Below, one piece after another: positions 9,903 through 22,703 of a stretch of DNA of 59,729 bases (positions are counted from its first letter, which is position 1; the number at the start of each line of letters is the position of its first letter). The notes beneath the pieces are model-generated. The model did no database searches and had not been told where the DNA came from. It was given only the letters and a program-made list of their open reading frames with translations. Source of the DNA: Vitrella brassicaformis (lineage: Eukaryota; Sar; Vitrellaceae); the NCBI GenBank assembly GCA_001179505.1, contig CDMY01000189.1, positions 1 to 59,729 on the forward strand, written 5' to 3'. A program made the translations under genes and the position numbers.

Positions 9903-11658
9903 TCACAAAAAGTCCGTCAAATATAAAATGTAGCCAGCGATCTGCACACCAGCAACACACGTGTACGTCTGTGGCGTCACCTTTGCTCTTGCGCGGGCCG
10001 AGAATACAATTCTCGTCGGCCTTCTGCCTTTGACGTTGAGCCCCCACGCAGCGCTGCCCATCTTGCACACGATCTGCACACATAGATGGAGGCACACAGA
10101 ACAGACAGGCAAATGGACGGATGAGTGTGTGTTGGGTGTCTGTATGCAAGCAGACCTGCTGGACGACTTTGCTGACGGCTGTGCTGCACTTGGTGCTGGC
10201 CGTCAACGTCGACGGGAGACATCAGCACACAAAGGGAGACATCAGACAAGAGACGGGGCCGTGTGCCTGAATGGATGCGCCCACCAATGCAAAATGGCCT
10301 GCTCGAAGGCCGTCTCTAGATCGTCCTTGTGGTAGGTGTCGGGCCCTTTGTCGATCCTGAATGGACGAGAAGTCACAGCGAGGGAGACATTGTCCATTTG
10401 TGTCTCTGCATTCCCCTCCCTCCCTCCCTTACTCGTCGACTATCATTTCGATGGTATCCCTGAAGAACTCATAGATCTTCGGGAGCGTCGGCCCATAAGG
10501 CGTCATGTCGCCCAGCCCCAGCAGGTGCTCCAGCAGCTCCTTGACCTCGGCAGCGGTCGACTCTGCATCCATGAATGCATCAATCAACACAAATGTGGCA
10601 GCACTGCAGAAGTGTCGCTCACCACCCACCGGGCAGCATTCCACAGATGTCATCTATACACTTGTTGTCCGCCTTGTCGCGGGCCTTGAGGTATCTGCCG
10701 GCCGCCGCCACCACGGTGGGGTGGTCCTTGCCGCCCGGCCGTTTCTCCGCTATGGCCTGGGCCGTCGCCTCGCTCAGCGCCCTTGAGGCGGCGCGGAACT
10801 CGTCGCCCTCGAAGGCCTTGGTCGTCACCATGGCCAGGCAGGTCCGCACACCAGCACACAGGTCCCCTCTGAGAGGACATCGCGAAGACAGGCGATGAGA
10901 TGGATATCTTGGCTCCTTTATTCGCTTACCCCCCGGTCCACATGAGGCCTTTGAACGCGTTGGTCCCTCGCATCGACCAGTTGCGGCCGACGAAGATTGG
11001 CTCCATCTGCCACGGCTGGATGTCCATTGCCCTCGACGCATCGATGAGCTTGGGCATGAAGGGCGCCGTCAAGCTAAACATAATGTTACCCTTGCTCAGG
11101 TCCTGGTGGGCCTTGCCCGCGGCATGGAACTGCTGCAGGGCACAAACCTGCACGCATGCTCATACAAACATCTCGTAAGATGGAGTTTTCCCATTGGGTT
11201 CATCCTTTCTCTGATGCATCCATTCGTACCACGCCATCGCACGTCTACAGGGCGGCCTTGATGGGCATGGGCCGGTTCATCTTGGCCTCGTACTCCCTCG
11301 TGAGGTCGGAGGCGTCGCATTGGAGTTTCTCCATGACGAGAATGGTCTTAACGCTCCCGCCCCCGACCTCACACTTGGCGCACATGATAATCCGGGCACA
11401 CGCGGCTCCTCGCTCTTCGTTCTGGCGGCCTCGTTCACCGCGGACAGCACCTCCCGCTCCCTGGTGATGTACTCATCATTCCGGTGGGCTGACTTGGCCG
11501 CATACTGGCCGCCGTGGCAATCACTCACCACCACACAGGCGCCATCGTGCGCCCTTCTTGAGCGTCCTCTTCAGCGCGAGAGCCATGGGCTCCTCTCCGC
11601 TGGATAGATGAAACTTGCCGCCCACTTCAGGGTAGTTGACGGCGGTGGGCGTCGTCAT
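9903..11658 (-). pseudogene. kinase-like paralogue, N-lobe disrupted
   Basis: This is the inverted paralogue of the plus-strand gene at 12060-13968. The start region (MTTPTAVNYPEVGGKFHL) is in frame up to KRTLKKGA. There an extra C near 11545 shifts the frame, a second shift occurs near 11390, and TAG at 11245-11247 replaces a sense codon of the paralogue. Downstream exons are intact: FHAAGKAHQDLSKGNIMF (catalytic HxDxxxxN) and KLIDASRA (DFG-like Asp), then the helical exon AKDKADN-type region at 10635-10880, EVKELLEHLLGLG, and IDKGPDTYHKDDLETAFEQA. Three further phase-consistent exons end in ILYLTDFL and TGA at 9903-9905. Either it is a pseudogene or it is expressed from an internal start as a kinase C-lobe. 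Confidence 0.65.
9918..9941 (-). repeat. RCLHFIF motif, copy A
   Basis: GAT CGC TGG CTA CAT TTT ATA TTT G follows a TGCAG acceptor. In the frame that continues from the upstream kinase exons the exon reads IAGYILYLTDFL, whereas the shared motif frame reads DRWLHFIFDG. Confidence 0.5.
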
Positions 11659-12059
11659 GAACACACACAAGTGGGGAAGGGGAGGGGAATGGGAAAGCAG
11701 AGAGCAAAAGTTGTTTTTTCTGCCTCGGGGCAGGAAAATGCAGGACTGTGTCACAGTCTTGTCTCTGCCGGCGAGAAATCTCGCCTGCCCTCGAGGAATT
11801 TCGTCATTTTGCAAACCACTGGCATTATGGGCGGTGAATCAACTGGATGTCGGCCGTGAGACGGGCCACAGTCTGAGACTCGCCCACAACCCACGCATGC
11901 ATGTTTTGCCCGCCCCCTGAGCCGCTGATCGCTGTTGCAAGTGCGACAAGTCGTTAAGCTCTCCGCGACGAGGGCTTTCACAAACCAAGTTCGCATCCTC
12001 TCATCCCGTCAATCCCCCCAACCGTCCCCCCCAACCATCCCCCCCACCGTCATTCGAGA
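11659..12059. promoter_or_regulatory. divergent promoter between inverted kinase paralogues
   Basis: These 401 bp sit head-to-head between the two kinase-like genes. About 170 bp of it (from the start codon to a CTCGAGGGCAGGCGAGA element and CCAGTGGT) recurs at 54.05-54.23 kb in front of the third kinase fragment. The upstream region was therefore duplicated together with the genes. Confidence 0.5.
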
Positions 12060-13968
12060 ATGACGACCACCACCAATGCGCTCTGCCACCCCCCTGTCGG
12101 CGCCAGAGTCCTCCTCCAACCCGCCGCCGACAGCGGAGAAGAGCCGCTAGAGCTGCAGGTGGACAAGGCCCTCAAAAAGGGTGCAGACGGCGCGTGCGTC
12201 CTGCTTGCCCCATGTGCACCCAATGACGGCAGCAGCACCTATGTGGGCAAATGCTACCATCATGGCGACCGTGCCCTCGCCAACGAGGCCGAAACACTGG
12301 CAGTGGTCTACAAGGCGGCCATGAGGGCAAGGGAGGAGCCGCTGGTGCCCAAGTTCATGGGCGTCGCCAAGTATGAGGCCGAGGGCGGGCGCACCATGGG
12401 GCTTCTCGTGATGGAGAAGTTCCAGTGCGACGTGAAGGACCTCATACGGGAGTACCAGGCCAAGATGGGGCGGCCGCTGCCCATCAAAGCGGCACTACAG
12501 CTGTGCGAGCACGTGGTATGCATTAATGGATGATGCATGCAACAGGAGAGAGAGAACAGAGGGAAGATGCGGATGCATTCTGACTTGTCGGCTGTTTGTG
12601 TATGTAATGTATGGATGTATGTGTGCAGATCGCCGCGCTGCAGCAGTTTCATCGGGCGGGGAGGGCCCATCTGGACATGAACCAGGGCAACATCATGTTT
12701 AGCGAGAGGCCCCCCTTCCGTATCAAACTGATCGACGCTACGAGGGCCCTTCCTCTGCAAGTGCAGCGATGGCAGACGGAGCCAGGCTTCGTCGGCCGTC
12801 GGGTGACGATGCGGGGAGCGCAGGCCTTCGCCAGCGCCCACACTTTCCGAGGGCTGCAGTGGTGCGGCAGGTCAGTGAGTACTGAGCAATCAACACAAAA
12901 ACCGCACTGACGGACTCTCTCATTCATTCACGCATTCATTCACGGATTTCTTCTCTGTATCTTCCTTCAGGGAGGATTTGTGTGCGGGTGTGCGGTGCTG
13001 CCTAGCCGCGGTGACGATGGCGGCGCAGGACGACCAGGCCCTGCGCGCCGCCTGGAAGGCCGTCGACGCCACCAAGGAGAAGTACGGCCGGGGGCCGTCT
13101 GCGAAGTGGAACCACCCCGACATGGCAGCGGCGTGTGAGGCCTACCTCAAAGCGAGGGGCGAGACGGACAAGAGGTGGATCGGTGACATCTGCGCCCTGC
13201 TGCCGGGTGGGTGGGTGGATACTCAATTAATTGTATGTGTTGATTCGTGTCACGCCTCGCTTCGTTCGTTCAGAGTCCACGGCGTCGGAGTTCAAGTTGT
13301 GGCTCACGGCGCTGCTGGACTTCGTGGACGAGTGCCCCTTCGTGGCGCCGATCCCCAAAATGTACCAAAACGCCACGGACCCCATCCAGGAGATGATAGC
13401 GCTGTAAGGGAGAAAGGGAGGGGAATAAAGAGACACACAAGGGCAATGTCTTTCTCGTGCATTCAGGATCGACCAGGGCCCGGACACCTACCACAAGGAC
13501 GATCTCGAGACGGCCTTCGAGGAGGCTGTAAGCAAAGCACCCACACACATCCATACACACGGCTCCCCTCCCCTCTCTCATGTCTCTTTGTGTGTCTGCC
13601 AGGGATTCGTGGTGCCCAAGCCTACACCACCACCATCGCCCTCCCCCCAGCACGAGGAGAGCCGAGAGGAGGAGGAGATCCACGAGGAAGAGGCCGCCAT
13701 GGAGGTCGAGTGGGAGGGTGAGGTACAGTCCTACCTGAGCAGCTCGGGTGCCAGCGCCAGCACCGAGGAGGAGGAAACGACGCGCAAGCGGCGCCGCGGC
13801 AACGTCAAGGCGTACCGCTACGATAAGGCCCTCAACGAGCCTCGAGAGGAGGGCGGAGACGACAGCGACGAGAGCGAGGGTGAGGATGACCTGGCGTGGG
13901 CGGATGGGGTCGTGGAGAGGGGGAGTAGGAAGACGGTGGGCCGCAAGCGGCGCAACATCACTGTTTAG
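12060..13968 (+). CDS. atypical protein-kinase-like protein with acidic tail (intact copy)
   Basis: Six exons (12060-12515, 12629-12870, 12971-13206, 13274-13403, 13467-13527, 13603-13968) join in phase. Candidate kinase residues are visible: the beta-3 lysine in STYVGKCYHHGD, a following NEAETL glutamate, the catalytic loop AHLDMNQGNIMF with the HxDxxxxN pattern, and the metal-binding Asp in IKLIDATRA. The hinge-like piece is GLLVMEKFQCDVKDLIREY. The C-terminal 120 residues are disordered with alternating acidic and basic blocks (EEEEIHEEEAAMEVEWE, TTRKRRRGNVKAY). I cannot place it in a named kinase family, and the HxD loop without HRD suggests a lineage-specific or phosphotransferase-like group. 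Its neighbour on the other strand is a damaged copy, and a third fragment lies at 54 kb. Confidence 0.75.
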
Positions 13969-14526
13969 TGTGTAGCTAGTTGTCGAGGGCTGTAGCACTA
14001 GTGCTACTGCTCTGTTAGAGGGTTTGAGAGGTGGACCGTAGTCAATCGTAGCTTTTCCGACCCTTACTGTTCGTGTGTGTGGCTGACCGGCCGATGTGCG
14101 CCCGTGTGTGTGTGCGTGTCAATGCCTCTCGCCAAGACAAAATCCACATGGATGGAAACGTGCGTGAGTCCGTCTGGCCACACACCCCACACCCACACAC
14201 CAATCATGCACCCTCCTATTCGCAACCAACAACCCCGCCATTATTTAGTCATGACAGATAACCCCGCCCCGCCCAGTCTATGTGCTATGTACACCAAGGA
14301 AGGCACGCCAGCCAGCCAATTGACCGACGCACGCAGGCTCCAGCAATTCGATGGATAGATAGATAGGTAGATAGGTCGCTCGCCATCCGCAGCCGATATC
14401 TACAAAAGCCTGTGCGTGAGATGCCGACACACACATACAGACGCACCTTGCTCTGACGTTTGGTGTGTTCCTAGTGTATGCCAGCCGGCCGTACCGTCAG
14501 AGCGCTCTACAGGCGTTGCCACTTCG
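13969..14526. other. intergenic region with a 16 bp perfect palindrome
   Basis: No gene seen. At 13992-14007 the sequence GTAGCACTAGTGCTAC is its own reverse complement, 24 bp after the kinase stop codon. Short GATA repeats occur near 14352-14375. Confidence 0.5.
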
Positions 14527-15492
14527 TCAGTTAGTTCTTTTCCGCTGAAGGCCCATCCATCCACCACACGCATCTCAGCCGGGGCGGCTCATCCATCGAT
14601 CCATCCATCTATCTGCTTTGCTTACCGGCCTTGGCAGCTGCCGCCGAGGGCTCCGACCTGACAAGACAGACAGACAGACAGACAGACAGAACCAAAGGAA
14701 TGGAGGGGACCAATGCAGCCGGCTAGCTGGCTTACTCTCACTCCTTCCCTCACCCGCTGCTGCCCTTGTTGTTGAACGCATCCTCCTTCCGCCTGCAAGT
14801 GGTGAGCACACACATACGAAACATGCGTGTGTCGGCTGTTTGTGCGTCGGCTGCCTGGCTGACTGACTGACTTGATGGCCCGTGTGAGCTCCACGAGAGT
14901 GGCCGTCATCTCTGCACGGGCCGGATCTATGCGCGGGTCATTCTTGCTCACTTTCGCCAGCCTGCGAACGTCACCACACACACACAACACACAACACACA
15001 ACACACAACACACAAATCACACACCAAAGCCGCATCCAGAGCATCATGTGCACCGACTGCTTGGCCTGAAGGAACGTGCACATTGGCGAACTCCTCCGGC
15101 GTCGCCGCCTGACGGACCAGAGGGACAGCACCCATCCATCCATCCATCCACACACTGATTGCATCAATTGACGCATCCATCTTGTGGATGGGCTGAGTCG
15201 GCTGACCGACCTCGTCGACGAGGTGCTTGACGTGGTCCAGATCTCCCCGCAGCAAGTCGAGGACCTGTCCTATCGCGTCCGGGTTGAGTATGGCCTCCAT
15301 CGCCCGCCGCATGCTCTCCTCTGTGTGCGGGTGCATCCCGTCTATCTGACGTCTATAATGGCAGCTACCCAGGTTCCTCCTGGCGGACAGCGGAATGCGA
15401 GCCGCAGAGCGATCATCATTGCAGTAGTTGGCCTGTCAAACAGTGACCACATGAATCACTTGCGCATCATCGCGGGGAAGAGCGCTGCCCAT
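14527..15492 (-). CDS. hypothetical small helical protein, multi-exon
   Basis: The start ATG at 15492 gives MGSALPRDDAQ (15492-15460), spliced to an exon from 15432 coding ANYCNDDRSAARIPLSARRN and then GMHPHTEESMRRAMEAILNP. A helical stretch DLLRGDLDHVKHLVDEV follows. Later exons read AATPEEFANVHVPSGQ, then VSKNDPRIDPARAEMTATLV with ELTRAIK, KEDAFNNKGSSG, and SEPSAAAAKA. The last exon and the stop (about 14527) are uncertain. The N-terminal region has two cysteines in a Cys-x(19)-Cys spacing, which I do not assign to a family. Function unknown. Confidence 0.45.
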
Positions 15493-15616
15493 GACGTACG
15501 ACAGATGGGACGCCTCACATTTTTCGTGTGTCAATGAATGGCATGTGGGATGGCTGGCTGGACACATTCATGCACGGAAATGAGAGTCACGAAGATAAAT
15601 AAGAGCCTGCACGAAT

Positions 15617-16387
15617 CTACCCACTGAACAGCCTCTCATACATCGGCCGTGGCACCAGCACCCGGCCCTTCAGCAGTGCCCTCGTGTGTGGGGGCAGCTC
15701 GGCCGCCAGCAGGCTGTCGATGGTGCAGAAGTTGGTCACGGCCTCTCGTACATTCTCGTAGTTGACCATTCGCCGCCCTTGGGCGTCAAACAGGCTGTCA
15801 AAAGACCGGTCCACGATGGCCGACGGCTCGATACGCTGTACGATGGCGGCAGCCGCATGGTGCAGCAGAGACGCCGCATCGCTGTAGTCGTTGCCGAAGT
15901 CGACTGTTGGGGGCGTCTTGGAGTCACCGAAACGGTTGGTGACCGCCTTGAGCATTGGCCGCCACTCGATCGGCGGCAAATCGTCTCGACCACCGTGTGG
16001 GAAGCTCGCCAACTCCTGATTGAAGGAACCATCCATGGAGAGATGGACAAATGCAAGGCGTGTTGTGTTGGTGGCGTGAGCGGCTTGCTTGCCTGCACCA
16101 ATCTGCGCCATGCGTTGGGCACGTGTGTGCGGAGGAGAGTGACGACCGACTGGTTGAAGGCCGCGGTGGCGCTGGGGTGGTCGGCCGTGATGGACGGGGG
16201 GCAGGTGCCACACCGATGCATGTCGACCAAGTGGCGCTCCCAACTGCACCATCGAATGGATCAAGGGGAGGGACAGGCACTCACTCATGTGTGCCTGGCG
16301 TGGTTAATCATATACGCAGTCAGTTACCATTTCAGGAGGAGAGCTGTGCCCTCAGTTTCCACCCTCTCATACACCAATGGGGCTGCA

Positions 16388-16421
<34 letters not shown>

Positions 16422-19400
16422 TCCACGTTCGTCCTTTTGTGTGCGTGTGTGTGTGTGTGGTTTTCATCCCACGCACCTTTGTCAGGTTTTGCGGCCATGC
16501 GTTTGACGAGGTCCTGGTAGGCCCTCAACACCTCCTGCTGCGACAGACGGATCTCATCCCTGATTGATGACACATCGTACAGACATCCATGACACATATA
16601 GAGGGGGAGTGAGTGAGGGAGGGAGGGAGGGAGGCCTGTGTCACACACACACCTCCATTCCCGATCTACAAGCGGGTCTCGCCAGACCACCCCCACACAG
16701 CGGGCACCCACACTGACGTCAGCACACCCCAACGACTCCTGCATATTCAACACAACACACACAGGGACATCACACTCATCCATCCATCGCCCCACCCCTC
16801 CCCATTGTCACTCATTCCTTTACTTACCAGTGCTGTTTTGATGTGCTGTGCGATCTGAGCGCTCAGCTGGTTGGTGAATGCCAGGTCAGGATCCCCATGC
16901 TCCATCCACACACGCCCGTACTCGGCCTTGCTCTCGTCGTCCTCCTCGCCCCCAGCGGACATATCAGCACTCTCCACCACATAGAGCACCTCCACAGGCA
17001 CGCCCCTCTCACCCACGGGCAGGCCATCCAGGAAGGCCTTCAGCCGCTCTGCCTCTTCCCTCAAGGCGTCCATGGCCAGTGCCGACAGCTCAGCCGACAT
17101 GTCGTCATAGCCCTGCTCCTGCTGCCTCTCGACGGGAATGGCCAGGCCTCTGAGTGTCATCTCTGTCACCGACTCGCCAATAGCGGAGAAGTAGGGCACC
17201 ACCACACGAGGGATGAGCCACATGAGTGCGCTGAGACCGCCCAGCGCGTCGGCGAGCGGCATGTGTGGGGTGGCCATGAAGTCCCTCACAATGGACCGCC
17301 CAGCCCCATGGCCGTTCTCTCCCTCTGTGTCACCAGGCACCTCCAGCGGCTGCCCTTCCAGGTGGTGCATGCCCCCCTGATGCACAGTCGCCACACTCAG
17401 CGCCACACACGCCATCGACGAACCACCAGCAGCAGCGGCAGAAGCAGCCGACTGCGGCAGATCGAAGCCGACGGTCGACAGGCGCACCTCTGGTGGGCTG
17501 GCAGTCGTCGCACAGCGATAGATGGCGCAGCTGCGGGCATCGTTCGCCTCATCGGCAGTGGTCCGCCTGGCGAGGGGGCTGCACAGCCACTGCTCGATGG
17601 TGGGCCGTACGGTGCGCTTGAGCTCTGTGCGGAAGGCGTGGGCGCTGCGGTCGGTGTTGGGGGCGAGGGGTGTGGGGGCGATGGCGAGGCCGAGCTTGAC
17701 AAAGAGGGCGAACGCTCCGCCATCTCGATCAAGGTGGAACTGCTCGCGGATGTAGCCAATCAAGACGCGCCTCTAAGAGATGAGACAGAGAGAGCGTGTG
17801 TGTGTGTGTGTGCACAAAGTCCGTCTTGCGTCGCGTACGTCAACAGCTGGCCTCCGGTTGAGCATGGTGTTCATCTCGCGGCGCAAACGCTTGCTGCGGT
17901 CGGCCGTCGGCTCGAGCGACACACGCATCCCCACCACCGACACACTGTCATCGAGGCTCTCCCACTCGTCGCGAATGTGCTGCTCAGACGGCAGCTGCAT
18001 GTGTGGGGGCGGGGGCGGGGCTGACGGGACTGGGAGAGGGGGCAGCGGGTGCTGGAGGGGGGGTAGGGGAGGGGGCGGCTCATGAGCCTCGATGGGTGTC
18101 TGGACCTTCTTCCACACATATCGGCGCGGGTTGACGCCGAAGAGCCGCCCTTCGCCCCACAGGTGGGCCTCCTCGCTGATCTCCAGCACCATCGGCTCCC
18201 TTGCACCCTCACTCTCACCCACAGCACCACCACCAGCACCACTAGGCACCTCTCCCCCTTCCCCTCTCTCTGTTGCCAGAGGAGGCCTCTGCTGCTCGAC
18301 CGTGGCTGCTGCTGCCGCCGCTGCCGCTTTGGTGCGTTTGGCTGTGCCCCAGAAGCCCAGTCCATGGCCGGAGTGCAAGCGCTTCCTGATGTCCTTTCTG
18401 ACGATTTTGGGCTCACGGATGGGCGGTGAGGGAGTGGGGGGCCGCCTGCGTGACGCAGCTGAGGGGGTGGGTGGTGTGAGGGGGAGAAGGGCCGACGGGG
18501 GCATCGAGGCAGCCAACTCGTCCTCACCCTGACATGCATGGCACACAGACAGACAGACGGGGGGGAGAGTGAATGGGTGGATGGATGGATGGATGTGTTG
18601 TGCTTTGTTGTCTTGTGTACCGTCACTTTTGGTGATGGCGCCCGTCTCTGCTCGACAGCGGCTGCATAGCGATCGGGCGTCCCCATTTTCCCCCCTGTCT
18701 CGGCCACGGCGGCAGGCACGTGTCTGCCCCTCTTGCCGCCGTCGTCACTCTCCACCGCCACATCATCGCCGTCGCGGGCCCTCTTGCCCTTCAACACACG
18801 CTCCTGCTGCTGCAGCTGCTGCTCATCAGATCTTTTCTGTGGTGATGGTGCTGGTGGTGGTGCCTGTGGAGGCATGAGGGCCGGGAAGGGCGCTGGGAAC
18901 AAAGGGGGCCGGGCAGCCGCATCCGGGCGTGGCACGCTGCGGACCTCGCCCATATCCTCGACCTCCTCCTGCGGAGATGTTTCAGGTGAGATGGGCGAGT
19001 AGGGGGGCAGGGGCGACGCCTCGGCAGCTGCTGCTCCTGGCGACGTGGGTATGGCCGGGGGAGGTGTGGGTGGTGTGAATGGTGGTGCGATGGGGGGCAG
19101 CAAAGGAGACGGCGGCAGCTCGTCGGCTGACGGGGGCGTCACGGGGGCGAAGGACGATGACAGCACCCAGGGAGCGTCGGGCGGAGGATCCAACAGCTGA
19201 CACACACACACACACACACAGACATCCCACCCCATCTCTCGTGTGTGAGGTGATGCGATGCATACCTCCTTGCGCGTGAGGCCCATCTGCCTGAGTCGTG
19301 TGGCCAGGATGGGCGAGGGGGAGCGGGGCAGCCGGATGTTGTAGGCAGACTGATGAATGAATGAATGAATGAATGAGACCAGAGCGGAGCCAATATTACA

Positions 19401-22400
19401 ACGAAGACGCATTGGCGTCTCGTGTCGTCTGTCTGATATCGTCTGCCTACGTACGTATCTCTGCTGCAGGTGCTTGATGCGTGTGGCAATGTCCTCCAAA
19501 TCGACCACAGACGGGTCACCACTGCCCACATACACACACACACACACACACGTCGCCCTATGCTGCCCGTTCCTCCCTCCCTCCCTCCCTCCCTCCCTCA
19601 TCATTCAGTGCTTTTTGCCTACGGTTTTTCCGTGCGGACTTGTTGCCTGATTTGGTGCAGCGGCATGATGGGGCTGCTGCGCTGCTCCTCGTGCTCGGCG
19701 CAGTAGGTCAAGAAGGGCTCCATCCCCACTCGCAGACGCTCCAGCCAACGACGGGCCTCGCGCGTCGAACAGAAACCTGATGGATGGATGGATGGATGGG
19801 AGCAACGAGCCAAGGGGGAGGGGGCAAGGGGGAGGGCTGTGTGTGTGGTATGTGTGTTGTGTGTTTACCGAGCATGTGTGTGAAGTCTTGGATGGGCACT
19901 GTGTAGAGCTTCTGGCCCTTCGTCTGCACACACACACATACAGATATAGATAGACGTGTGTGTCCGCGTGTGTGAGGTGGCAAGCGTACGCTTCGTCTAA
20001 CGGCCGTAGCCGTTCTGAGCAGCTGCCGCAGCCTCAATGCATTGAGGCTCATGTCCATCAGACACGCCGTCAGGAAATCAGCCTGCATGCGTGTGTCAAC
20101 ACACACAGACACCCAATGTGTTGGCCCCGGCCCATCCATCTCATCCATCTCATGTGTGTGCGTGCCTGCCTTTTTCATGAGTTTGATGAACTTGAGTAGG
20201 TCGTTGGCGAAATAGACCCGCAGCACAGCCATGGCGAACTTCACCTTCGGGTGCGAGGAGAGGTCGCGTGGCACCTTTCTCAGGATCCCGTTTGCCTCTG
20301 CAGACGTGGGCGCACATTAGTGAAAGGCCTTCGTTGTGCGTATGCTGCATGTCGGACCGAGGAACTCGTTGAGTTTTCGTTTTCTGCTGCCCTGCAGGCT
20401 GGCCAGGAGGATGTACGAGTGGATTTCCGCCTCGTGGGGCGACTTGTACACTGAACGCATAGAATCACACTTGGTAGGTGCTGACACACACATACATGTG
20501 TATACCGCTGATGCTGTTGACGTGTTCCCATTGGTCGGGGTGTTTGGCCACGGCCTCCAGCTGCCATCGCACCGATGAGTACGCCTGGTTCAGTCTGTGC
20601 ACACGACATATCACACAACATGCTCATCTGTCTGTCTGTCTGTCTGTATGGCCAGTGGGGTGGGAGCGCTGAGGTTGTGTGCCGTGCCTGTCTTTGCAGT
20701 TGTCCATCAGTCCCACATTGCCGTCGGGGGTGAAGCCAGACGCCTCGCTCTCACCGCACAGCTGACACACACACATAAGCATCGGTCGCGCTGTGTGTCT
20801 TGTTGTCGGCCGCCACACACCCACCAGCTGGTCGGCGAATATGAAGAAGCGAAATGCGATCTCACAGGTCTCGATGTTGCTCTGCCCGCACAAGTGGATG
20901 GCATTTCATGTGTGTGCTTCAACGTCTGACGCGCCCACTCTGTGTTTGTGTGCGTCCTGGACTTGCAGGTCCTGCATGAGCGATCGCAGCCGGTCCCGAA
21001 TGAAGTTGTACAAGCTGGTCAACCTACACAACATCACACATATACACACACATTGGTTTGTGGATGGATGGAGTGACGTGGGCTGTTGGCCCCTCTCTCT
21101 CTCTCTCTCTCTCTCACTCGAAGCATTTGCGGCCGAAGGTGTCGTCAGGGTAGTTGTCCAGATCGATCACCTGACATAGACACCACACAACGGTCAGACC
21201 AGGAGACGCCCCATGTGTGTACTGATGCACACATACCTGCGTCATGAGGTAGTCGACCGTCTTGCGGCACCAGGCCACAGTCGATATCTCCGTGCCGGCA
21301 AACTCGCGACCCGCATACGACCTGCACACACGGCCGTGCACACACATTTATCACGCTACCCATGACCGCTGCCTGCCTGTGTGGGAGAGCGCCTGACTGA
21401 CCTGGAGAAGGGCTTGATGGCATGCCTCAAGTTAGGTCTGAATTTGTTGCCGTCCTTGATGACCGATCGCGTATTGGCGTCCCACTCGGCCTCCAACTCG
21501 TGCAGCGTCTGAGACGTCGAACGCTCACGCGCATTCGTCTCGCTGACACACACACATCCACACCACACACACAGAGTGAGAGTGGTTGTGTTGATTGCTG
21601 CTGCCTAGGCTAGGCGTGTTGTGTCTGTCTGCTTACGAGCACATGGCCGTCAGTTCGCCGATCGTCCGCTCGCGTGTGAAACCGTTGCGGACAGACGTCG
21701 AGAAACTCCGCAGCAACGCCTCCTGATACACACCCAAAGCAACGTACACACCGCCACCTAAAGAGCCACAACACGGGTGCCTGCCTCACCTTAGGTCTGG
21801 GTAGTTCTGCCTCGAGAGCGATGTTGCCCATGGTTTGCAGCTCAGCCATGCTCATGAGAGGGTTCGTCTGCGAATGGTGCGGCCGGCCGCTCGACAAAGG
21901 CGTCTGATGGAAACCATCACCACACACACCACACAGATATCGCTCGGCTCTCTTCCTCTGGCGCCCTCTCTCTGGCGAATGCATCACCTTGAACAGGGCT
22001 AGTGAGGGTGATGGCGATACGTTGACGACAATGGCGGGTGGCGAGGGCGGCTGGAAGGGTGTGCCGGCCGGCCGCTCATCCGCCGCTGACACCGACTGGG
22101 TCGAACCAGCCACTATCTCATCAAGCGACGGCATCGAACGAAGATTCGCACCTGATCAATGACACATGATACATACACACACACAGAGAGAGAGCATGAC
22201 CACCACCACCACACGCACCAATGGCGGCATCCCGCGGCCTCCCATTTCTCTCACGTCTGGCCTGCGCGGGTCTTTCCGTCTCCCTCTGCCATCCCTGCGC
22301 CTGCTGTCCATCATCTATACTACCGAAAGAACTCACAGCTCCTTCTGAGCCACTACCACCACCACCAGCCGCAGAGGCAAAGGGGTTCATCGGGGCACCG

Positions 22401-22703
22401 CCGCCATCGCCTTCATCCATGCCTCGCGCGGCCTGGCTGGAGGATAGCAGGGCGGCCACCCCGGCCATCCTCTGCCGTCTGACGGCTGCGTGGCTCTTGG
22501 CAAAGGGCGCCACGCGACGGGATGGCGGATTGCTGCCTCTCCTGCGGAGAGAAACGCCGCCCGAACGGTCTAAAGGGAAACATGACGCAACAGTGACATC
22601 GTTTTCTGTATCCCTGTAAGTTCTCCATATTACCTCTCTGCTGTGCGCTGGTGTTGCGCGTGAGCGACACGTTCTGGCTGCGCTGGAAGAATTGGAAACT
22701 CAT
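15617..22703 (-). CDS. SAC3/GANP-domain protein (TREX-2 mRNA-export scaffold)
   Basis: This gene has about 25 exons. Exon 1 (22703-22634) begins MSFQFFQRSQNVSLTRN. A disordered Gly/Ser-rich N-terminus includes an FG-like NPFASAAGGGGSGSEGAVSS. The SAC3 domain follows: IGELTAMCSETNARER, then TVAWCRKTVDYLMTQ, YNFIRDRLRSLMQDLQ (about 21023), IETCEIAFRFFIFADQL, HSYILLASLQGSRKRKLNEF, VKFAMAVLRVYFANDLLKF and LTACLMDMSLNALRLRQLL. These match the order of conserved blocks in Sac3/GANP proteins, including the Cys-Met-Cys-x-x-x-x-ER start block in reduced form (family knowledge). The rest is proline-rich, then a conserved-looking helical region (REQFHLDRDGGAFALFVKLG at about 17750) and a C-terminal segment ending RPMYERLFSG with TAG at 15617. 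Sac3 links transcription and nuclear pores through Sus1, centrin and the PCI partner Thp1. Joining of the last third to the same gene is likely but not proven. Confidence 0.75.

Noticed and set aside
16843-18024. 393-codon open frame on the plus strand
   Set aside because: It is the antisense shadow of the SAC3 gene's long exon. The minus frame has coherent protein and splice borders, the plus one reads as His/Leu/Arg-rich noise.
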